Notes under the pieces: generated by a model
Database searches by the model: none
What the model saw: only the letters and a program-made list of their open reading frames with translations
Told to the model about the DNA's origin: nothing
Shown: positions 26,224 through 35,739 of the stretch, one piece after another
Layout: each line of letters opens with the position of its first letter
Position numbering within the stretch: the stretch's first letter is position 1
Program-made: the position numbers and the translations under genes
Source: SAR324 cluster bacterium
GTDB taxonomy: Bacteria; SAR324; XYD2-FULL-50-16
NCBI GenBank assembly: GCA_028282885.1
Contig: JANQGX010000038.1
Span: 124,001-188,000 of the forward strand
Direction of reading: 5' to 3'
Length of the DNA: 64,000 nucleotides

Positions 26224-27543
26224 ATGCAAAGCGAGACAGCCATGAGTGTCGCTATCAGGGGCGACATCATACATTTTACTGCAAATCCGTTTACCACAAA
26301 CGAAGAACAGAGCCTGCAGATTTTCGAATCCGGGATGCTGATCATCGAAGAGGGCAGGATCCGGCAAGTAGGGTTCGCTTCGGATCTTGAACACCTTCTT
26401 CCGCCAGATAATGTTGTGCATGATTACTCCGGTCATCTGATTCTTCCGGGCTTTATTGATACCCACCTGCACTATCCGCAAACGGATGTCATTGCCTCAT
26501 ATGGTAAACAGCTACTGGAGTGGCTTCAAACCTACACTTTTCCCTGTGAAGGGAGGTTTGATGACCCGGAATATGCGGAAAATGTTGCTGACTTCTTTCT
26601 GGATGAACTCCTCAGGAACGGCACCACCACGGCCCAGGTGATGTCGACCAGCCATCAGCAATCGGCTGAGCTGTTTTTTCAAAAATCACTCGCCAGAAAC
26701 CTGCGGATGATCACCGGGAAAACAATGATGGATCGTAATGCTCCTGATTATCTGTTGGACACACCCGATTCCGGATATGAGCAGTCTCTTGAGTTGATTG
26801 AACGATGGCATGGCAGGAATCGGCTGTCATATGCCGTTTCCCCCAGGTTTGCCGTAACCTCCGGTGAAGAGCAACTAAAAAGAACAGCGGAGTTAATGGA
26901 GTTCCGACCGGGTCTCTATCTGCAAACGCATTTGTCGGAAAACCGTGATGAAATCAAGCTGGTCGCAGAACTCTTTCCCTGGAGTAAAAATTATCTGGAT
27001 GTTTATGATCACTTTGGACTCGTCAGAGAACGTGCGACCTTTGCCCATTCCATCCATCTTCCCGAAGAGAATTACCGACTGCTCTCCGAAAAAGACGCTG
27101 CCATCTCTTTTTGTCCGACATCCAATCTTTTCATCGGAAGCGGTCTTTTTGATTTTGACTCAACCATTCGGCATAACGTCTCACTCGGAATGGGAACCGA
27201 TATTGGCGGCGGCACCAGTTTTTCCATGCTAAAGACCCTGGGAGAGGCATACAAAGTCCTGCAATTACGGGAACAGACGTTATCACCCTTGAAGGCGTTT
27301 TATTTGGTAACCTTGGGCGGAGCCGAGGCACTCTGCCTTGATGACAAAATCGGCAGCTTTCAACCCGGGAAAGAAGCGGATTTTGTCGTTTTGAACACCA
27401 ACGCCACCCCACTGATACAGAGAAGAATGGAAATGTCGGACTCTCTTATTGACAAGTTGTTTATTTTAATGACCATGGGAGACGATCGTTCGATAGAGGC
27501 AACATTCATCATGGGCAATAGGCAATACGAGAAAACAAGTTGA
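26224..27543 (+). CDS. guaD: guanine deaminase
   Basis: A 439-residue amidohydrolase. Metal and active-site segments appear in order: LPGFIDTHLHYPQTD near residue 76, FPCEGRF (typical of guanine deaminase), LQTHLSENRDE near 235, FAHSIHL, SFCPTSNLFIGSGLF, and GMGTDIGGGTSFSM near 320. It converts guanine to xanthine plus ammonia, feeding the xanthine dehydrogenases of the upstream cluster; E. coli guaD also belongs to the SDMH region. ATG at 26224 has GGCAGGA closely upstream; a second ATG six codons on is possible. The TGA stop overlaps the TTG start of a receptor kinase. Confidence 0.93.
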   Translation: MQSETAMSVAIRGDIIHFTANPFTTNEEQSLQIFESGMLIIEEGRIRQVGFASDLEHLLPPDNVVHDYSGHLILPGFIDTHLHYPQTDVIASYGKQLLEWLQTYTFPCEGRFDDPEYAENVADFFLDELLRNGTTTAQVMSTSHQQSAELFFQKSLARNLRMITGKTMMDRNAPDYLLDTPDSGYEQSLELIERWHGRNRLSYAVSPRFAVTSGEEQLKRTAELMEFRPGLYLQTHLSENRDEIKLVAELFPWSKNYLDVYDHFGLVRERATFAHSIHLPEENYRLLSEKDAAISFCPTSNLFIGSGLFDFDSTIRHNVSLGMGTDIGGGTSFSMLKTLGEAYKVLQLREQTLSPLKAFYLVTLGGAEALCLDDKIGSFQPGKEADFVVLNTNATPLIQRRMEMSDSLIDKLFILMTMGDDRSIEATFIMGNRQYEKTS

Positions 27544-30248
27544 CGCGTACAATCAAAACCCCGATCTGTATCTTTCTCCTTTCCATTCTCTTCTGCTGCT
27601 ACGCATCAGCTTCCGGTGACAATACCAAACCGGTTGTCAGGAATGGCCTGATCGATCTCAAAAATCGGGATCTGGCCCGTGATGGTGAAGTGTTTCTAGA
27701 CGGAACCTGGGAATACTACCAGGACCGGCTCCTGTTCCCGGAAGATTTCGCCAGGCCGATTCCACCGGAGCTCACTGCTTTTGTTGAAGTTCCCGGATTC
27801 TGGAATCATTACAAGATTAACGACAAAAAAGAGTATTCAAAAGGCTATGCCACCTATCGACTGAAAGTCATCCAACTGGCCGGTCAGCAAAATGTTGCCC
27901 TGGGCATGCCTGTAGTTCATACCGCCTACCGACTTTATATTAATGGCGATCTTTTGGCTCAATGCGGGAAGGTCGGTGACTCCGCAATAACCTCACACGG
28001 TGGAATCTGCCCGCAAAATCCAATCTTCTATCTGGAGGATGGCTCACTTGAATTGATTCTCCAGGTCTCCAACTACCATCATATCCGGGGCGGATTCTGG
28101 CAATCGATAGCATTAAGTGATGCTCGGGCAAAGGTTGCGGACTATTCTCAAAGCGTTGCTTTGGATCTTTTTTTGATCGGGACGATTTTGATTATGGGAC
28201 TGTATCACATCGGGCTCTTTAGTCATCGCCAGAAAGATCAGTCCAACCTATTCTTCGGGATATTCTGCCTGTTCATCGCCATGCGATCCGGATTTCACAA
28301 TTCGGCGTTCTTCTTCCTTGTGTTCCCCGAATTCTCCTGGGAGACGTATCTGAGACTCGACTACTCAACACTGTATGTCCCGGTTATCTTCTTTTTCCTG
28401 TTTTTTCAAAGACTCTATCCCCGGGAGTTTCACCAAAAGGTGCTGTATCTGGCTATTTGCAGCAGTATTGTTTTTGGATTCATTACGATCATCACTCCCA
28501 CCCATTTCTTTTCTTCGCTGTTGTTCCATTTCCAGGTGGTGATTCTGCTGGCCTGTTCTTATATCATGTATGTGATTGTATTGGCTACAATCAGACGCAG
28601 GGAGGGAGCCAAGGTAGTCCTGGCCGGATGCATCATCCTGACTCTATGCATCGTTATCGACATTCTTGTTGCCAGAGCCATCATCAATACTATTTTTATC
28701 TCCAGCGCCGGTCTTTTCCTCTTCATTTTTGCCCAGGCTTATGTCATTTCCAGGCGATTTTCCAATGCGTTTAACACGGTCGAACTTCTCTCCGGACGAC
28801 TGGAGCAGAAGGTAAAGGAACAGACCGCGGCTATCAGCGACCTTCTGGATAACACAGGCCAGGGGATTTTCAGTTTTGATTGTCAGTTCAGGATTCAAAA
28901 ATACGCTTCAAATGCCACCCACACCATTTTTGAAATCGGGATCACCGGGAACCATGCCATCGAACTGATGTTTCCTGGAGAGAAAGAGACGATCAAAGAT
29001 TATTTCGATGTGATTTTTGAGAGCAGAGGAAAACTTCATCTTGTAAAAGATCTGTTACCGACCGAGCTTATAAGAAATAAGCGATTCTATGAGATCAGTT
29101 ATCGCTGGATCAAGGAGAGCAAAACAACCCCCGCCAGGATAATGGTGATCCTGACCGATGTGACAACAAAGCGAAAGTTGGAGAAGATGCTGGAGAAAGA
29201 TGAACAGAGAAACCAGAAACTGGTCCGAGTCGCCGCCGATCGATATGGCTTCCTGCGGATTGTCAACAGGGAACGGCGTAGGGCTCTTGAATTGAGAAAC
29301 AACATCAGGGAGGATCCTTCCCAACTCGATATCGATGAACTTCTGCGCTTCTTCCACACTATCAAAGGAACCACTTCGAGTTACGGATTCAGAAGAGTTG
29401 CCAGCATTGCCCATGAAACCGAATCGCTGCTTGAGAACAAAAAACTGCAGAAGGAAACCGAACCCGGTCCCTTGTCGCAATCCATCATTCAAAACCTGGA
29501 GAAGATTGAGCAGGTTTTTCAGGAAGAGCTGAGTGAGCTCGGGGATCTTATTCCAAAGGGATTACTGGCAGCAAGCGAGATGGAACATTATACCATTTCC
29601 GAAGAAAAGGTGATGGCGGTTGAGAAAGCGGTACAGAATGGTGCAAATAAGACTGAAAAGATCGTAGGATTATTGGACGAAATGAGAAAGCAGCCCCTCC
29701 GGGATATCATGGAGAAGATCGCTGCAGATGCCAGGGACTTGGCTTTTTTAATGGGTAAGCAGGTAGAAGTGAAGCTGGAAGGAAAAGAAATCCGGATAAT
29801 TCACGCACCCTTTGGAAAGCTTTTTGAAAACCTTGTGCATCTTGTTCGGAATGCTGTCGATCATGGGATCGAAACACCGGCCGTCAGGGCAAAGAAAGGA
29901 AAACCGGAAACAGGTCAGCTCCTGTTTGGTGTTTCTTTAGAAAACGATCAGTTTCAAATAACCTTTCAAGACGACGGTCAGGGAATTGATATCGAAGATG
30001 TGAAAACCAAAGCGCTGGAAAAGGGACTGATTTCTGTTGATGAATCACAATCCATGGAAAAAGGAGATTTTCTAAATCTCATTTTCAAACCCGGATTCTC
30101 TACTTCAAAGCATTTGACAGAGATTTCCGGCCGCGGAATCGGTATGGACTCTGTCCTGAACTCAATAAGGGAACTGGGCGGAGAGATCACCACCGCTTCG
30201 GAGCGAGACAAGGGAACCACCTTCACGATCACCGTCCCCATCCCTTAA
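27540..30248 (+). CDS. 7TMR-DISM receptor kinase with PAS, Hpt and CheA-like ATPase domains
   Basis: A 902-residue membrane sensor. A Sec signal peptide (to about residue 25) precedes a periplasmic DISM-type sensory domain (to about 200) with jelly-roll features (LDGTWEYYQDRL, VEVPGFWNHYK). Seven hydrophobic helices follow (about 205-400), then a coiled coil, a PAS-like domain (about 440-560), an Hpt domain with FHTIKGTTSSYG (phospho-His near 606) and a CheA-like HATPase (HLVRNAVDHGIE, DDGQGID, SGRGIGMDSV). There is no HisKA, no CheW-like domain and no receiver. Related architectures occur in Leptospira, Bdellovibrio and deltaproteobacteria. The TTG start overlaps the guaD stop, so production is tied to guanine deaminase; what it senses and its response regulator are not visible. 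Confidence 0.88.
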   Translation: MTRTIKTPICIFLLSILFCCYASASGDNTKPVVRNGLIDLKNRDLARDGEVFLDGTWEYYQDRLLFPEDFARPIPPELTAFVEVPGFWNHYKINDKKEYSKGYATYRLKVIQLAGQQNVALGMPVVHTAYRLYINGDLLAQCGKVGDSAITSHGGICPQNPIFYLEDGSLELILQVSNYHHIRGGFWQSIALSDARAKVADYSQSVALDLFLIGTILIMGLYHIGLFSHRQKDQSNLFFGIFCLFIAMRSGFHNSAFFFLVFPEFSWETYLRLDYSTLYVPVIFFFLFFQRLYPREFHQKVLYLAICSSIVFGFITIITPTHFFSSLLFHFQVVILLACSYIMYVIVLATIRRREGAKVVLAGCIILTLCIVIDILVARAIINTIFISSAGLFLFIFAQAYVISRRFSNAFNTVELLSGRLEQKVKEQTAAISDLLDNTGQGIFSFDCQFRIQKYASNATHTIFEIGITGNHAIELMFPGEKETIKDYFDVIFESRGKLHLVKDLLPTELIRNKRFYEISYRWIKESKTTPARIMVILTDVTTKRKLEKMLEKDEQRNQKLVRVAADRYGFLRIVNRERRRALELRNNIREDPSQLDIDELLRFFHTIKGTTSSYGFRRVASIAHETESLLENKKLQKETEPGPLSQSIIQNLEKIEQVFQEELSELGDLIPKGLLAASEMEHYTISEEKVMAVEKAVQNGANKTEKIVGLLDEMRKQPLRDIMEKIAADARDLAFLMGKQVEVKLEGKEIRIIHAPFGKLFENLVHLVRNAVDHGIETPAVRAKKGKPETGQLLFGVSLENDQFQITFQDDGQGIDIEDVKTKALEKGLISVDESQSMEKGDFLNLIFKPGFSTSKHLTEISGRGIGMDSVLNSIRELGGEITTASERDKGTTFTITVPIP

Positions 30249-30334
30249 ATCGGTGCCGCAAGCCATCGAGCCCAAAAACTCGGTTGCCTTAATTTCAGAT
30301 AAACTCCACCTATCAGTGTTTCTGAATTGCATTA

Positions 30335-31090
30335 TTACAAACTGCCGAAACTGAAGCAGAAAGCGAGATCCGGCTGTTCACTGGTATCGAAGCGCATTTT
30401 GAGAGATTGCAGGATAGACAACCCGCGTTGTTCAAGCATGGGGGTGTCGGCTTTGTTCAGCAGGAGAACCGATTTGCACCCGGGTTTCAATCCCTTGAAC
30501 AGCCCGTTCGGTGAAACGATCAGTGAGATCAGGGTTTCTTCGCTGATGGGACTGTTAATGGGTTGTTCTGCGATGTCAGCCAGGATTTCCGGCCTGTGCA
30601 CATTTTGTTCATCCAGGGAAAGACCAAGACAATCAAGTCCGATCACACCGACGAGGTGAGTGGACGTTTCAGGGACAACGGGTTCATTTTCACCTGGCGC
30701 TTTCAACGGCTTTTCCTTGGCACCATCAGCCTCAACCAGGACTACCTCAAATGCTGACTCAGATTGAATCCTGTCGATCTCTTCTGCTGTGTAACCGATA
30801 AGTTTGTTAATCCCTTTCAGTTCCGCGGAAGCAGCCACCAGGATATCAGATTTACATTTTCGTTGACCAGGGCGCAATCCATCGGCAGATCCAAGATAAA
30901 GAGAGATATTCTTCCTGTCTTCGTAATGGGGTGAATAGATTTTAGTCGTTGTGGTCACAAGAACGCTCAAACCCTTGTCCGTCAACTCGCGGGCTGCCTG
31001 GTACATGCTGGTTGTTTTTCCGCCGGCACCGACAAAGGCGATGAGGTCTCCTTTATGGACTGCCAGACGTTTTGAAATTTTATCCTGCAT
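30335..31090 (-). CDS. yqeC: YqeC, selenium-dependent hydroxylase accessory protein
   Basis: A 251-residue P-loop protein: FVGAGGKTTSMYQAA near residue 20 binds nucleotide, VTTTTKIYSP follows, and VLVEADGAKEKPLKAP near 117 is a family signature. YqeC always accompanies YqeB and SDMH enzymes and is thought to act in labile-selenium cofactor maturation; the chemistry is unproven. It lies 19 nt downstream of mocA on the minus strand. No strong ribosome site is visible, compatible with coupling to mocA. Confidence 0.9.
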   Translation of the reverse strand: MQDKISKRLAVHKGDLIAFVGAGGKTTSMYQAARELTDKGLSVLVTTTTKIYSPHYEDRKNISLYLGSADGLRPGQRKCKSDILVAASAELKGINKLIGYTAEEIDRIQSESAFEVVLVEADGAKEKPLKAPGENEPVVPETSTHLVGVIGLDCLGLSLDEQNVHRPEILADIAEQPINSPISEETLISLIVSPNGLFKGLKPGCKSVLLLNKADTPMLEQRGLSILQSLKMRFDTSEQPDLAFCFSFGSL

Positions 31091-31109
31091 CTGCTATCGG
31101 GAGTATTAT

Positions 31110-31733
31110 TTAGCCTTCGGATATGAGATTATCATAATCCTCCGGTGTATCGATATCCACGTGAATAGACCTGTCCTCAACATCTACATAATCGATATCG
31201 GAAGAATACTTTTCAAACAGGGCTCGTCCGCCGAGGTCCCCACTTAATCTGTTCAGTTCATTAAACAGGCTGCGGGCGATCAAAACCGGGTTTCCCCTTC
31301 TCCCTTCAAACCTGGGGATGACAATCGGTGATCTGTGCTGCCCAAAATGGTTTAGTATCCGGTTTATGAGTTCGGCTTTAAGCAAAGGCTGATCCCCCAG
31401 GATAAACAGGATACCGTCATGATGAGTGGGAACAGCGGCCAATCCGGCCCGGATCGAAGAACTTTGGCCGGTTTGATATGATCTGTTGATAACCGTCTCG
31501 GTCCCGGACAGATCAATGGCTCTGCAAATGTTCTCACGATCATGCCCCAAAACCACAACGGTTTTACTGAGGCCAGAAGCCTTCGCTGCATTTATGACAT
31601 GGAGCAGCATCGGCTTTCCCCGGTAATCGAGCAACTGCTTGGTTCTTTTCATACGACTGCCGGAACCGGCTGCCAGAACGAGACCGGTGATTTTTGTTTG
31701 ACGACTGGATTCCGAACTGTTTCTTTGGGTCAT
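31110..31733 (-). CDS. mocA: molybdenum cofactor cytidylyltransferase, MocA/YgfJ type
   Basis: A 207-residue nucleotidyltransferase with LVLAAGSGSRMKRTKQLL near residue 18 (CTP binding), a central FILGDQPLL (metal-binding Asp) and GRRGNPVLI near 145, the MobA-like fold. It transfers CMP to molybdopterin to give the cytosine dinucleotide form used by xanthine dehydrogenase family enzymes. E. coli ygfJ (mocA) and yqeC are neighbours in the SDMH region as here. It supplies the cofactor for the three Mo subunits at 0.7-16 kb although it is on the opposite strand and about 15 kb away. Confidence 0.92.
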   Translation of the reverse strand: MTQRNSSESSRQTKITGLVLAAGSGSRMKRTKQLLDYRGKPMLLHVINAAKASGLSKTVVVLGHDRENICRAIDLSGTETVINRSYQTGQSSSIRAGLAAVPTHHDGILFILGDQPLLKAELINRILNHFGQHRSPIVIPRFEGRRGNPVLIARSLFNELNRLSGDLGGRALFEKYSSDIDYVDVEDRSIHVDIDTPEDYDNLISEG

Positions 31734-32085
31734 GAAGGCTATTCCGGTACTTTGAAATTATATTGAACTTTCCCAATGGTATTATCCCGTATATCCCGAC
31801 AATTTCAAGTCAAAACGGGTGGGAGTTAGGTCGGAAAAGGAAATACAAAAGAATCGCCAGGGTTCCGTGAAACCATTACTGCTTCAATGATTAACCGAAC
31901 AGAGAACCTTTCTCCGCAGGTGATACCCGCAATGTTTTGGCGTGCACTCTTTTTAGGAAAGCTTCAGTTTTACCTAAAAATGAACCATAATACCCTCAAC
32001 CAGTCAAATCTCTAAAGTTTTTTCCCGGTTATCCGATAAAGAAAGCAGAATAGCTCTCTGTTAGTTTGTATAAAGGTATAACCTG
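31734..32085. other. 352-bp divergent intergenic region between mocA and outer-membrane protein gene
   Basis: Should contain promoters for mocA-yqeC and the plus-strand gene. It holds one clear inverted repeat (31950-31980, listed separately). I looked for a Moco, purine or other riboswitch and recognised none. AAAGG at 32073 is the likely ribosome site for the downstream ATG. Confidence 0.4.
31950..31980. promoter_or_regulatory. inverted repeat in the mocA/outer-membrane gene intergenic region
   Basis: TTTTTAGG (31950-31957) and CCTAAAAA (31973-31980) are perfect eight-base arms around 15 bases. It may be an operator for a dimeric regulator or an AT-rich hairpin; it is about 105 bases upstream of the plus-strand ATG. 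Confidence 0.35.
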
Positions 32086-33114
32086 ATGTTTGATAGAAAT
32101 ATGGAAGCGAAAACAAAGTTAATTAAAAAACAGGTTGGTCTGAATATCATCCTGGTGCTCCTGGTCATGTCCGGGTTTAACAGCACAAAGGCACAGGTGG
32201 TGACCCCCTCCATGAATCCGACAACCCATGTTTCACAACCCGCGGCAGCAGGGTGGGTTACTATACCCAGCGTCGGGCTCAACTACTATGACCGTATCGG
32301 CAGCCGCAGCTACGAGGGAGAGAATATTTATGAATTCAGCGGTTCCGGTTATACCCTTGTCACCCATTTCAATATGGGGGAACGCATTTCCTTCAGTGCA
32401 CACTACCTGGGCAATACCACGGATGTGGACAAAAGCACCTACTACCCGGGTGAAATCAATCTCGAAACAGCGGAATCCCAGGTCAATTTTTCCCTGAACC
32501 ACGAAGGTTTCGCGGTCTTCGGGCTCGGAATACGCAACCGGGAAACAAAAGACTTCATCAGCGATTCCTATCCCGAGGAAAAGACCACTCGAAGCAGCAC
32601 CTCACCAAGTATGAGTATCAAAATAGGAAGTGCTTTTTACTTCGGAGGGGGTGTAGAAATCGTGAAGGAGAGCAGTTCCTATGCGGTGAACAATCACTGG
32701 ACCAATACCGTCTTCGGTCTGGCTCTCATGTCGGAGAAAAACGAGGGTTTTATGTACCGCGTCGAACTCTCTTCTCTCAATTCACCGGAAGCAAGCGCCA
32801 CAGCAAAAAATGAGCTGGAGGAAAATGTTCACAATAAATCCACCACCAACCGGGTCAATCTTGAGGCCCAGTACAAAGGGCTTGTATTTGAGGCTTTTAC
32901 CACGGATACGGTTGAAACCATAGGAAATGCCGATGCTACAACCGACACGGATGTTAACGAAATTCACACCGTAAACACTCAATTCGGTTTTCTCATCGCC
33001 CCCAGCCGCGGATTGGTATTGGGATTTCATTTCAGGTCCGATAAAACGGATTATATATTCAATGACACCCTGGACTCATTTCAAATTTCCCTGGCCTACA
33101 ATTTTGGTGATTAG
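32086..33114 (+). CDS. putative outer-membrane beta-barrel protein, unknown function
   Basis: A 342-residue protein with an N-terminal basic region and hydrophobic signal segment (LNIILVLLVMSGFNSTKAQ), cleavage likely after the TKAQ. The mature part alternates polar and aromatic residues in strand-like segments (GSAFYFGGGVEIVK, YKGLVFEAFTTD, GLVLGFHFRSDKTDY) and ends FQISLAYNFGD, compatible with an outer-membrane barrel of about twelve strands whose last strand is extended by two residues. I recognise no named family. It is a single gene followed by a hairpin at 33119. Function unknown; it could be a surface pore or an assay-less DUF barrel. Confidence 0.65.
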   Translation: MFDRNMEAKTKLIKKQVGLNIILVLLVMSGFNSTKAQVVTPSMNPTTHVSQPAAAGWVTIPSVGLNYYDRIGSRSYEGENIYEFSGSGYTLVTHFNMGERISFSAHYLGNTTDVDKSTYYPGEINLETAESQVNFSLNHEGFAVFGLGIRNRETKDFISDSYPEEKTTRSSTSPSMSIKIGSAFYFGGGVEIVKESSSYAVNNHWTNTVFGLALMSEKNEGFMYRVELSSLNSPEASATAKNELEENVHNKSTTNRVNLEAQYKGLVFEAFTTDTVETIGNADATTDTDVNEIHTVNTQFGFLIAPSRGLVLGFHFRSDKTDYIFNDTLDSFQISLAYNFGD

Positions 33115-33118
33115 AAAT

Positions 33119-33141
33119 CGCCATGGTGATTTGCCATGGCG
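33119..33141 (+). terminator. stem-loop after the outer-membrane protein gene
   Basis: CGCCATGG-TGATTTG-CCATGGCG gives a perfect eight-base GC-rich stem five bases after the stop. It lacks a T-run (TACCTCCC follows), so it may be Rho-assisted or only protect the mRNA end. Confidence 0.45.
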
Positions 33142-33412
33142 TACCTCCCAATCTGCCGAAAATATTAAAGCCCGCAAAGTCTTCTCACTTATACCTCCCC
33201 CAAAATCCGGAACATAGCGAGTTCACACCAATTCATCCCGACAATAAACTTCTTGACAACTCCGGATAATTCTATTAGCCATCTTCATAAATCAAATGCA
33301 GGACTTGCGGAACCGTGAAACCGTATCAGCCCTCCGTTATGACGCCATATCGAAGTTCAGGCCGATGAGAACATCCGGAACAACAAACTGACAACACCCG
33401 GGAGAGTGATCT

Positions 33413-34462
33413 ATGGACATGAAGAGAGAATACTTTGAGGATGTCAGGATTTTCACTTCGGGTGCCGTCCTCTTCTGGTTTGTTGTACTCATCATCGGGC
33501 TTGTGGCAATACCCCGGGTTCTGCCGAATTACTATGTCTACATGGCCAACTATATGGCCATCAATGTCATTGTCGCCATCGGCCTGAATCTGCTGGTGGG
33601 ATTTACCGGGCAGATCTCTCTCGGGCATGCCGGTTTTTTTGCCATCGGCGCTTACGGCACGGTTGTTCTGATGTCATTGGCCGGATTCCCCTTTCTCCTG
33701 GCCCTGGCTGTGGCTGCACTGATTGCCGCTATTTTCGGATTCCTCATCGGATTCCCGGCCCTCAGACTTGAAGGCCCATATCTGACCATCGCCACCCTGG
33801 GATTTGGACTAACCATCACCTTGGTCATTGGAAAAATAGAACTTTTCGGCGGCAGAAACGGACTGCACACACCTCCCCTGACTGTTTTTGGATGGCACCT
33901 TGAATCGGACAAAGATTTCTATTATCTGCTGATTCCGATCACCGTTCTCCTGGCCTGGTTTGCCAGAAACCTGATTCGCACAAAAGTGGGCAGGGCCTTT
34001 GTCGCCATCAGGGATGCCGACGTGGCTGCCGAAACCATGGGGGTTAACCTCGCATACTATAAAACACTCTCATTCGCCGTCAGCGCTTTTTATACGGGTG
34101 TTGCCGGTGGACTTTACGCTTTTGTTTTAAGATTCATCGAACCTGAACTCTTCAGCCTGGTGATGTCTATCACGTTCCTGGCCTACATTGTGGTTGGAGG
34201 ACTCGGCTCTATCATGGGCTCTATTACCGGGGCCTGCCTTATATCCTGGCTGGATCTGCAATTGCGTAATATCCTGAGCATCCCCTACCTGGGGGAATGG
34301 TTGAAATCCCTGTCTCAGAACTATTTTTCCATTACGGGTGTTTCCAATATTCAGTACATTGTTCTGGGGTTGATTATCATATTGATTATGATTTTTGAGC
34401 CCTTGGGACTTTACGGGATCTGGATACGAACCAAGAAGTATTGGATGACCTGGCCTTTTTGA
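33413..34462 (+). CDS. livM: branched-chain amino acid-type ABC transporter permease LivM
   Basis: A 349-residue inner-membrane protein with about ten hydrophobic helices. GFTGQISLGHAGFFAIGAY near residue 63 and the GGLGSIMGSITGACLI cytoplasmic loop are LivM hallmarks, as is FALRLEGPYLTIATLGFG-like sequence (FPALRLEGPYLTIA). GGGAGAG precedes the ATG. It is followed by livH 115 nt later, reversing the usual livH-livM order. With LivHGF it forms an importer for branched-chain amino acids, urea/amides or aromatic acids; the acyl-CoA synthetase downstream favours a carboxylic acid. Confidence 0.9.
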   Translation: MDMKREYFEDVRIFTSGAVLFWFVVLIIGLVAIPRVLPNYYVYMANYMAINVIVAIGLNLLVGFTGQISLGHAGFFAIGAYGTVVLMSLAGFPFLLALAVAALIAAIFGFLIGFPALRLEGPYLTIATLGFGLTITLVIGKIELFGGRNGLHTPPLTVFGWHLESDKDFYYLLIPITVLLAWFARNLIRTKVGRAFVAIRDADVAAETMGVNLAYYKTLSFAVSAFYTGVAGGLYAFVLRFIEPELFSLVMSITFLAYIVVGGLGSIMGSITGACLISWLDLQLRNILSIPYLGEWLKSLSQNYFSITGVSNIQYIVLGLIIILIMIFEPLGLYGIWIRTKKYWMTWPF

Positions 34463-34577
34463 GCCGAGTTAGACTTGATTGAATTTGATTAAAGCGGGCG
34501 AAATTGCACAGACTTTTTTAGCAGAATGAAAAAATCAGTTACAAACGATGAACAATATTATGGGATAAGGGAAGAGC

Positions 34578-35453
34578 ATGCTTGATTTCTTCCAAATGAT
34601 ACTCAGCGGGATCGCAGTCGGCAGCTCTTATGCGTTAATGGCTCTGGCCATGGTGATTATCTACAAAACCTCCGAAGTGGTCAACTTCGCCCAGGGTGAG
34701 ATGGCGCTGGCATCCTCCTATTTTACTTTTATGCTGCTGACTTCATATGGCTTTTCCTTTATTGCAGCCTTTATTTCGGCCTATCTGTTCGCCCTATTGC
34801 TGGGGGCAGTACTGGAATTTGCCATCCTTAGAAGAGCCAAGGAGCCCAACCTGCTGGGACTGATCATTATCACCATTGGAATGGAATTCATGTTGCTGGG
34901 ATTTGTCTCTTGGAAGTTTGGCGCCGACCAACAGATTTTTCCCTTTCCCATCAGTCCCTATGACAGCATCAGCATCGGTGGGGCCTTTTTCAGCATGTTG
35001 GAGTTAATTTCCCTGGTCATCGCCATTTTCATCATGGTTCTGTTGTTTTTCTTCTTCCGGTATTCCAAGCTGGGAATGGCCATGAAGGCTACCCAGCAGA
35101 ATCCCGTAGCCGCTCGCATCATGGGTATCCGAACCAAAAGAATCATGATGCTGACTTGGGGGATCTCCTCCATGGTAGGTTGTACAGCCGGGTTATTGAT
35201 TTCCCCGATGCTGATGGAACCCTTTATGATGTGGGACTCAATGCTGAAGGGGTTTTCCTCGGCGGTACTGGGGGGCATGACGTCGCTCCCAGGGGCTGTT
35301 GCCGGTGCCTATATTCTGGGGATTATTGAAAACCTGTTTGGCGGATATGTATCGATCGAATTCAAGTCCGTTGTTGCTTTCGCCATTATTGTGCTGATTC
35401 TTTGCGTCAAGCCCAGCGGACTTTTTGCCAGACATTATGTCAAAAAACTATAG
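34578..35453 (+). CDS. livH: branched-chain amino acid-type ABC transporter permease LivH
   Basis: A 291-residue permease with eight or so helices. The N-terminal GIAVGSSYALMALAMVIIYKTSEVVNFAQGEMA is diagnostic, and the C-terminal GFSSAVLGGMTSLPGAVAGAYILGIIENL is the ATPase-coupling loop. AAGGGAAG lies before the ATG. It pairs with LivM upstream; the ATPase genes follow after a 286-nt gap containing a palindromic element. Confidence 0.92.
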   Translation: MLDFFQMILSGIAVGSSYALMALAMVIIYKTSEVVNFAQGEMALASSYFTFMLLTSYGFSFIAAFISAYLFALLLGAVLEFAILRRAKEPNLLGLIIITIGMEFMLLGFVSWKFGADQQIFPFPISPYDSISIGGAFFSMLELISLVIAIFIMVLLFFFFRYSKLGMAMKATQQNPVAARIMGIRTKRIMMLTWGISSMVGCTAGLLISPMLMEPFMMWDSMLKGFSSAVLGGMTSLPGAVAGAYILGIIENLFGGYVSIEFKSVVAFAIIVLILCVKPSGLFARHYVKKL

Positions 35454-35556
35454 TTTAACTTAATACCGGGGTGCAAAAACGAAAGAGAGCAATTCTATGT
35501 TGAAGGGACGTATTTCAAATGATGCGCTGCCGGGATTAAACGACTAAACAAGACAC

Positions 35557-35630
35557 TGTAGCTCAGGCCGAGCCTGCCGAACTAATTGTGGACCAACCGG
35601 ACCCTTTTGCCGGGCACGGCCTGACCTACA
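35557..35630. repeat. REP-like palindromic element between livH and livG
   Basis: TGTAGCTCAGGCCG (35557-35570) and CGGCCTGACCTACA (35617-35630) are 14-base arms with one mismatch; between them lies GAGCCTGCCGAAC plus a GC-rich segment with its own TGCCGGGCA palindrome. The TGTAGGTCAGG...GAGCCTGCCGAA style strongly recalls dispersed intergenic palindromes of many environmental proteobacteria. The rest of the 286-nt gap (35454-35739) shows no ORF. Confidence 0.55.
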
Positions 35631-35739
35631 CTTTAAGATGCCAAGTCATTCCCATGAGGAATTGACCTATAGTATAACACAATATCCAATCCAATTGCAA
35701 GAAAAGCCGAAGTTTTTAACTTTTATTTAATGAAACTGC

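Noticed and set aside
31734-32085. possible Moco or purine riboswitch upstream of mocA
   Set aside because: I could not match conserved riboswitch cores; only a short AT-rich inverted repeat is present.
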